Shown: positions 6,631-12,098 of the stretch, in pieces
Layout: every line of letters starts with the position of its first letter
Numbering within the stretch: the first letter of the stretch is position 1
From: Ochromonadaceae sp. CCMP2298
Taxonomy: Eukaryota > Sar > Synurophyceae > Ochromonadales > Ochromonadaceae
Assembly (NCBI GenBank): GCA_026770595.1
Contig: MU634452.1
Location: 1 to 12,098 of the forward strand
Reading direction: 5' to 3'
DNA: 12,098 nt
The notes under the pieces: generated by a model
Databases searched by the model: none
What the model saw: the letters and a program-made list of their open reading frames with translations, nothing else
Told to the model about the DNA's origin: nothing
Position numbers and translations under genes: made by a program

Positions 6631-7786
6631 TCAAAATCTACCCCCTCCATTCATACCCCCTCGTTGGCTGTTCTGGTTTAAAGTGGAAAAGGGGTCGAAG
6701 GCTCCCTGGGGAGGTCTCTGCTGTCCCTGCTGTCCCTGCTGTCCCTGTTGTCCCTGCTGTCCCTGCATTCCCTGCTGCATACCCCCCTGCATGCCCCTCC
6801 CCCCCTGCATGCCTCTACCTGCTCCCATCGCCCCTCCCATCCCATAGAGATTGTTCCCGCTGCCATTCATACCCCCACCCATGGGGTTCATCCCCCCCCC
6901 CATACTCATCATGGGGTTCATCGGGTTCATACCACCGCCCATGGAGCCGACCATGGGGCTGTTGGAGCGAGGAGCGTTCATGCCCATAGACGCCTGCACA
7001 GGCTGCAGCGTGTCCATACCAAAGAAGTCAACAGTGGGAGCGGCGGGTGTGTCGGTTGTATCCATGCCCAGCAGGTCGTTGTCTGCGATGAGGGGGGACG
7101 TTCCCGTGTCGACCTCGGTGACTGGGGAAAAGCGGGAGAGAGGGAGGGAGGGAGAGGGAGGGAGGTCAGATGGCGAAAAGAGGGAGAGATATCAGATTGC
7201 GAGGAAGTGCATCCCACATTGCATTATGCAGGGGGTTAACAACTTACAGGCTGCGGAGGCGTGGCCCTTGGCGCTGCTGGGGGGCGTGGGCACGTGTGCG
7301 TCGTCGAATTGCTCGAAGGACAAAAGCTTCTCCGCGGGGGCGGGAATCTTCGCCGCCTGTACTCGTGCAGGTGCAGGTGTAGGCGCGTAAGCGGCCTGGC
7401 TTTGCACGGGCCTCACTGGGGAGTCTGAGGAGGAGGAGGGGGCACTGATCCTGGAGACCTTCATGAAGATGCTGCCCTGGAAGGCCGGCAGGGTGGCGCT
7501 GTCTTCGCTGATGTCTAGCCACACGATGTGGGATCCTACGTTCTTCAGGAACCTGAAGTGGTAGACACCTGGCACGGGGAATGCCTGTGGACGAGCAGAT
7601 GGGATGAGGAGCGGGGGGTGGGCAGCGTAAGATACGTCCAAGATACAGGTGGTGCCCAACGCTATGCAACGCAGCAATTACCTGCTTGACGTCGCGCAGC
7701 GTGGCGCTTGGTGTGTCAGCCATTTTGAACATATTGGGGTGCGCCTGCTCGTCGCCATCCTCGGGAATGAAGTATTTGATGAACAT
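6631..7786 (-). CDS. DIX-domain protein with Gly/Met/Gln-rich tail
   Basis: Exons 7786-7682, 7584-7248 and 7121-6631 join in frame into 310 residues, from ATG at 7786 to TGA at 6633-6631. Residues 1-81 match the DIX pattern: an opening I-K-Y-F-I-P-E strand, T-L-R-D-V-K-Q, G-V-Y-H-F-R-F, V-W-L-D-I, L-P-x-F-x-G and a closing K-V-S-R-I strand. DIX domains of animal Dishevelled and Axin, and related domains of plant SOSEKI proteins, polymerise head to tail to build signalling or polarity scaffolds. Residues 82-147 are a Pro/Ala/Ser-rich linker. L-L-G-M-D at 164-168 fits the clathrin-box pattern, F-F-G-M-D follows at 180-184, and F-D-P-F at 289-292 contains an AP-2 type DPF motif. Residues 190-285 are Gly/Met/Gln/Asn-rich. 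A cortical or endocytic scaffold is plausible; that link is inferred. Confidence 0.85.
6721..6774. repeat. 9-bp tandem repeat encoding Q-G-Q
   Basis: Six units of CTGTCCCTG (two diverged: TTGTCCCTG, CATTCCCTG) read on the minus strand as Q-G-Q and lie in frame in the tail of the DIX protein at about residues 261-280. This is likely length-variable by slippage. Confidence 0.9.
7122..7247 (-). other. DIX gene intron 2
   Basis: A 126-base GT-AG intron with donor GTAAGT from 7247 and acceptor CCCCAG ending at 7122. It splits a codon after the first base (T/TC, F148). The 3' half is a long polypyrimidine tract, seen as GGGA repeats on the plus strand at 7138-7165. Confidence 0.85.
7585..7681 (-). 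other. DIX gene intron 1
   Basis: A 97-base GT-AG intron, donor GTAATT from 7681, acceptor CCACAG ending at 7585, between codons Q35 and A36. It interrupts the DIX domain; splicing gives the continuous T-L-R-D-V-K-Q-A-F-P-V-P-G sequence expected for the fold. Confidence 0.88.
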
Positions 7787-8333
7787 CCTGCGCTCGTGTG
7801 GCTTATGACCTGGCCTGGCGATCTACCTGCTCCTGCCGAGTGCGAGAGTGGCTCAAACTGGCGGAGCCGCGAATCCACAGGGGGGGCGATTGGATACAAC
7901 CCAAAGGAGTGAGCGGTGCGTCAATCGAGCGCCGAACTGAAACTCTGCAGCTAGAACGAACGCCGCTGAGAGAGTTCCTAAAGATTGATTTGATTGTGAG
8001 GGTGCCGCCGCGGGTTGTCCCAGTTTCCTAAGTTACGTAACGGCGGGTAACTGTTCCGGTGTTACGGAGGGTCCGTTACTTTTGTTTCTTGCTGCTCTCG
8101 CTCTTCCCTCCTCTCTTTCACCTGTGCTGCTCTTGCGCTGTTTCTCCTCATGCTGTCTGCAGACAAAGTCGAATCGGCAGCTCTGCCCGCCTCACGCTTC
8201 CTCAAGGAGTTCGTCAGGTGCCGGTTGAAGTGGGAGAGGTGCCGTGACCCGCATCGACAGGAGCTGTCAGGAGCAGGACTGCCGGTGTCCGGATTGCGCG
8301 GAAGGATCTCGCAAGCACAGAGTGACAGGGATC
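7787..8333. promoter_or_regulatory. Divergent promoter between the DIX and SAP/TPR genes
   Basis: The two genes start 547 bases apart in opposite directions, so this stretch should hold both promoters. No TATA box is evident. GATTGG at 7888-7893 is a CCAAT-type box. A compact motif cluster lies at 8033-8078. A pyrimidine-rich stretch at 8078-8148 precedes the SAP/TPR start and may be its transcription-start area. Confidence 0.5.
8033..8078. promoter_or_regulatory. TTACGTAA palindrome with MYB-type sites
   Basis: TTACGTAA at 8033-8040 is a perfect 8-base palindrome of the bZIP (PAR/C-EBP) type. MYB-like cores (YAACKG) follow at 8038-8043 (TAACGG), 8048-8053 (TAACTG) and, reversed, 8073-8078 (CCGTTA). 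GTTAC or GTAAC appears five times in about 45 bases. Binding is inferred from motif form only. Confidence 0.4.
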
Positions 8334-8353
8334 ATGAACATAAACGAGATTAA
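8150..8353 (+). other. Possible upstream ORF overlapping the SAP/TPR start
   Basis: An ATG at 8150 opens a 67-codon frame that ends at 8353, overlapping the chosen start at 8334 in another frame. If transcription begins upstream of 8150 this would act as an inhibitory upstream ORF. It could instead be a first coding exon that splices into the main frame, but no clear donor/acceptor pair was found. Confidence 0.3.
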
Positions 8354-11300
8354 AAAGCAGCTCCAGACATGGGGAGTATCGACCAGCTCACCCGGCTTGA
8401 ACGGGGACGACCGATTCGAGGAGCTGAAGCACAGATATGAGCTGTACAGGGCGAAAGAGGCGAAAGTGGGGACCCAGCAGGGAACAGCGGCCCCCTCCAG
8501 CGAGGCCTTCGCCGTCCCCTCCCTCAACAACCTGTCCATCGGAGAGATCCGCGCTCGCCTCACGGCGCTGGGCGAGAACACCAGCACTCCGGGGGTGACG
8601 GGGCAGGAGCGGCGGAGCGTCCTGATGCGAAGGCTGATCGATTCGATCTGCGGAGCCGACGACGACGACGACCTCGATGCCATCTCCAGCGCACACGATA
8701 TCGTCACACCACCACCAGAGGCCCCCGAACCCACGCCTGCCCCCGTCTCCCCCGCCGATGCCCCCTTCGATGTGGCCGCGAATACTGCCAAGATCAGCAG
8801 TATGAAGAAGGAGCTGAAGCGGCTGCAGAACCAGAGAGCCATATTCGTCGCATCCAGGCTGGCGGGCAACTCCCAAGACGAGGAACTGCGCTTCTGCGAA
8901 ACCAAGCTGGGCAAGCTGGAGACAGAGTTGGGCTACTACAAACTGATGCTGCAGAAGGGGGAGAACAAGATGAATTCGGCCAACATAAAAAGCGACTTTT
9001 TGGTACTGAATAAGGACGCCACCTCCTTCTACACGGAGGCGCTGATCAGCAAGCTGGACACGTACCGGAGTGAGACCAAAGAGCTGGTGAGATATTAATT
9101 CGTTTTTACGCCGCTGCTGCTTTCCTCCCTTCTCCTGCCGACCCCTCTCTGCCGCCCCTCTCTATCGCCTCTCGACCGCCCCTCGCACTTCGCTTCCCCC
9201 GCTACAACTTATTCTCTCTTGATTCCTCCACAATATCCCATCCTCCGCTAATTCCCTTGTTCCCACAGATCCGCGAGCACCGCGTGCGCATCAAGCAGGA
9301 GGGCGAGGAGCATCCGCAGTACGGAGTGGCAGCAGAGGACGCTCTCAAGGTACTCCTGAGCGAGGCGAACCTAGCCTCGGCCGGTGCAAAGTCAGGAACT
9401 TCTGCGAAAGTGTCGAGGGCTAGGCAGCGGCTAAACGATGTGAGGGATATCGACTCCAGGCTGGAGGGGGGGAAGGAACAGGGCGGGCAGGCAGGGCAGA
9501 CGGGGCTAGTGGGGCTGGGGGGGCAGGAACAGGCAAACAGAAAAACGGGGACAGGGTCCCCTCAGGGGGTGGGGCTGTCCACCAAGGGGGAGGGGCTCTC
9601 TCCCGGGGAGGAGAGGCTAGTGTCTGAGAAGTCAAGCCCGGGGGGGACAAGCTCGCTACGGTCTTCTTTTCTGGGCAAGGCGTTCGACCTGGATGCTCTG
9701 GTGGGTGGGAGCGTCAAGGGTGGGGGTGGGAGTGGTGTTAGTGGTAAGATCACCCGTCCCACGGAGCCCGCTCCTGCACGCTTAGCCCCCATCAGCCCAG
9801 CCCCCCCCACTATCCCCGCTACCAGCCCAGCAGGGGCCTCCGCGAGACGCCCCCCCTCAGACCCCCCAGGCTCGCCCGCCGCAGAGTCGTCCCCTCCGCA
9901 GCGCAAAGCGGAGACTGTGTTGAGTAAGGAGACTATGGGTGGTGCTGGGGCTACTGGGGCTACTGGGGTTTCGAGAGACATGAGAGCGGGCGCTGGGAAG
10001 GAGGAAGTGGAGGGGGAGGATGGGGAGGGGGGGCAGATGGAGAAGGAGGAGAGGTGGGTGGCAGTGGAGGAGGATGCAGAGGCATTTTTCAAAGAAGCCG
10101 ACCAGGTAGATCAGGTCGACGCGGATGAGGAGGAAGAGGTCGGTGGGAGTAGTGATGAAGGGAGAGGGCGCAGCGAAAAGGAGCATGAGGGAGCTAGGGG
10201 GGATGGGGGGGAGAAAGAAAGACGGAAGGTCCGTCGCAGCCCATCACCCCTCGATACTGAGGTGGAATCGGACGAGTACGCTGCAGTCTACGGCACCCTC
10301 CGCCGGGACGACGACGATGATGACGGACTGGAGGAGCTGGAGTCTCCCACAAGCAGCAGTAGGGCCGCCGTAATGTCGAGGGGTAATTCGTTCCCCCTGG
10401 AGATGGTGGGGGAGGATGTGGAGGAGAAGGCGAGAGCGAAAACTGCCCCTGCGGTAAAGAGCAGGCAGAGCAGCTTCCGGTCGGTTTTCGAGGTTGCGAA
10501 GGTGCAGGAGGAGGAGAGGGAGGAGGAGGGCGATAATGAGGAGGAGGAGAGGGAAGAGGGGAAGGTAGAGAGGTTAGTATTAGGGAAGGAAGACAGGTGG
10601 GTATTAGGGAAGGAGGAGCAGAGCGAAGAGGAGCAGCGAGAGGAGAGCGAAGAGGAGAAGTTAGTGGAGGAGGTAATGGAGACGTTAGTGGAGAAGGTAG
10701 AAGAGGAGGGAGAGCGAAAAGAAGAGAGAAAAGAGGACCGTCGAGGTGGGAGGACAGAAAGCAGGGAGAAGAGAGTGGTGCGACCACCAGTAGCGCCCCC
10801 CGCCAGACCTCCGGGAGTTCCTCCCGCTCGCCAGATACCCGCCCCTGTTGGCACCTCTGCTGTTAGCTCTGCTGTGTCTGCTGTTCGTAAAGGTCCTACT
10901 GTTGGCTCTGCTGTCGGCCCCACAAAAGATAGCGACAGTGACCAGGAGCAGGACTCGGATGACGGGGAGAGGGAGAGCGGTGGCGAGAAGGATAGCGATG
11001 AGGATGGGGTGACAGGGGAGGGAGCGGAGGGGGCGGAGGGAGCGGATGGATCTGCCCACACACCCCTTAGCCGCGCCCCCACCCAGAGCAGCGACATGAC
11101 GGAAGTTAATGCTGACGAGCGGGCGCAAATAAAGGTGTTACGGGGCCACGCCAGGGTCCTGGAGGGTCTTAACGACATAGCTGCTGCGGAGAACGTATAC
11201 CAGCGCGCCCTCGAGCTGGACCCCGTGAATATAATCACACTGGAGAGCTTTGCCCTCTTTCTGCACCAGAAGAAGGGCGAGCTGGCCCGCGCGGAGGCGT

Positions 11301-12098
11301 TCTTCAACAGAGGATTGCAGCTGTGCCTGCCAGGTATAAACCTGAAAAGCTCCAGCCCGGGGGGCTCGCCGGCCCAGAAGAAGGGGCCCCAGGGGCTGGG
11401 GCTGGGGTTAGGGCTAGGACAGGGGCCACAGGGACATGGGGCTCATGCGCCGTCACGCGCGGTGCCCAATCCCACCTTCGACACAACCACCAGCGAGCCT
11501 GCGGGCTCCAAGGTCCGCCACATCATCCGCTTCATCCTCAGCTACGCGCACTTTCTGTGCAAGTCCAAGGGCGACGTGGAGGGGGCCTCTGCACTGTACA
11601 GTAGAGGCATGGAGCTAGCCCCGCAGGACGCGCACCTACTGGCCAGCTATGGGCACTTTCTGTCCCAACTTGGGGACAAAGCTTCCTCCACCAGGGCTGT
11701 GGATTTGTTCGAACGGTCCTTGAGGCTCTCCCCTGGGAACAGCCAGTACGCTATGTGGTTCGGCAAGCTGTTGAAGAAGATGGGTAAGCTAGGGCAGGCT
11801 GAGTTGATGTACAAGGTGGCGCTGGAGCAGTCCCGGGGGGGTAAGATGGAGCCCACGGCTGTGTGCAACTACGCAACGTTTGTGTTCAAGATGCGCAAAG
11901 ATCCAGAGCGCGCGTGCAAGATGTTCCAAGAGGGACTAAGCGCCTATCCGGACCACAAGGGACTAAGGAAGAACTTTGGGTATCTTGTGAAGGCGCACCC
12001 GCAGCTAGCTGGGGAGGAAGACTTGTCCCGCAGGCCCCCCCGGAGTGCGGCAGTGAGGGCGCAGAGGGCGGCGATGAGCGCGGCGGCGAGCTGTGAAG
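8334..12098 (+). CDS. SAP-like repeat, acidic and TPR protein (two exons seen, 3' end missing)
   Basis: Exon 1 is 8334-9086 (251 codons); exon 2 starts at 9269 and stays open to the right edge (943 codons), giving at least 1194 residues. ATG 8334 is the first ATG in this frame; the frame extends to a GTG at 8244 but no earlier ATG. Two SAP-like repeats lie at residues 2-38 and 67-107, both with L-x(3)-G-x-x-T/S-S/T-x-P-G-x-x-G-x-x-R. A coiled coil spans about 160-220 and continues across the splice (S-E-T-K-E-L / I-R-E-H-R-V). Residues about 310-865 are low complexity: a Gly/Ser/Pro part, then runs of E, D and K/R (strongest at 10480-10760). From about 868 there are some five TPR units (Y-x-R-A-L-E-L-D-P type), split by a Gly/Pro-rich insert at about 942-990. 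SAP modules often bind nucleic acid and TPRs bind proteins; no specific role is assigned. Confidence 0.78.
9087..9268 (+). other. SAP/TPR gene intron 1
   Basis: A 182-base GT-AG intron with donor GTGAGA at 9087 and acceptor CCCACAG ending at 9268, between codons. Read-through meets TAA at 9096-9098. CTAAT at 9248-9252, about 17 bases before the acceptor, is a plausible branch site. The interior is pyrimidine-rich. Confidence 0.85.
9481..9523 (+). other. G-quadruplex-type G-run cluster in coding strand
   Basis: Six runs of three or more G (9481, 9485, 9494, 9502, 9511 and 9517 onward) are separated by one to six bases, fitting the usual G3+N1-7 pattern. The stretch encodes the Gly/Gln-rich start of the low-complexity region. 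Quadruplex formation in the DNA or transcript is possible but untested. Confidence 0.6.

Noticed and set aside
6748-7390. Plus-strand open frames rich in Pro/His opposite the DIX gene
   Set aside because: They mirror the Gly/Met/Gln repeat of the DIX protein and cross its intron 2.
8244-8333. Extended N-terminus for the SAP/TPR protein starting at 8244
   Set aside because: The codon at 8244 is GTG; no ATG exists in that frame before 8334.
10288-11307. Long antisense open frame (339 codons, minus)
   Set aside because: It is Ser/Leu/Pro-rich and lies opposite the acidic low-complexity part of the SAP/TPR gene, whose own frame is open for 2.8 kb and carries TPRs. It is the complement of GAG-rich coding sequence.

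Overview
The window looks like nuclear DNA of a protist. The genes are spaced out, three of the five are split by short GT-AG introns (76 to 182 bases), and the proteins are eukaryotic types: an EF-hand protein, a membrane-anchored tyrosinase, a DIX-domain protein and a SAP/TPR protein. The mix (A-P-T repeats on a secreted protein, a non-animal DIX protein, a TPR protein with repeated S-T-P-G-x-x-G-x-x-R motifs) points to a stramenopile-like alga or a relative. This is an inference; no ribosomal RNA or other marker gene is present.

Layout. Bases 1-533 (minus) hold the 5' part of a secreted or cell-surface protein with a weak Reeler-like resemblance, running off the left edge into an A-P-T repeat stalk. 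Bases 534-2061 have no convincing gene but are dense in palindromes: a 30-base inverted repeat, a G-box palindrome, overlapping perfect hairpins, a roughly 11-bp phased TGAGA/TCTCA array and further RNA-like stems. Bases 2062-3213 (plus) are a complete, intron-less EF-hand protein. Bases 3214-3547 are a short convergent spacer with a 13-bp tandem repeat. Bases 3548-5955 (minus) are a three-exon tyrosinase of 729 residues with an N-terminal membrane anchor, an Ig/PKD-like domain, all six candidate copper histidines and a C-terminal EF-hand loop. Bases 5956-6630 are its upstream region. Bases 6631-7786 (minus) are a three-exon DIX-domain protein of 310 residues with clathrin-box and DPF-type short motifs. 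Bases 7787-8333 form a divergent promoter. From 8334 (plus) a large two-exon gene runs off the right edge: two SAP-like repeats, a coiled coil, a long acidic low-complexity region and a TPR array.

The genes do not form an evident pathway. Two proteins carry calcium-type EF-hand loops, and two have scaffold architectures (DIX polymerisation, SAP/TPR). The most unusual items are the tyrosinase domain order with its very long insert inside the CuB site, the DIX protein with endocytic-type motifs, and the hairpin cluster upstream of the EF-hand gene.
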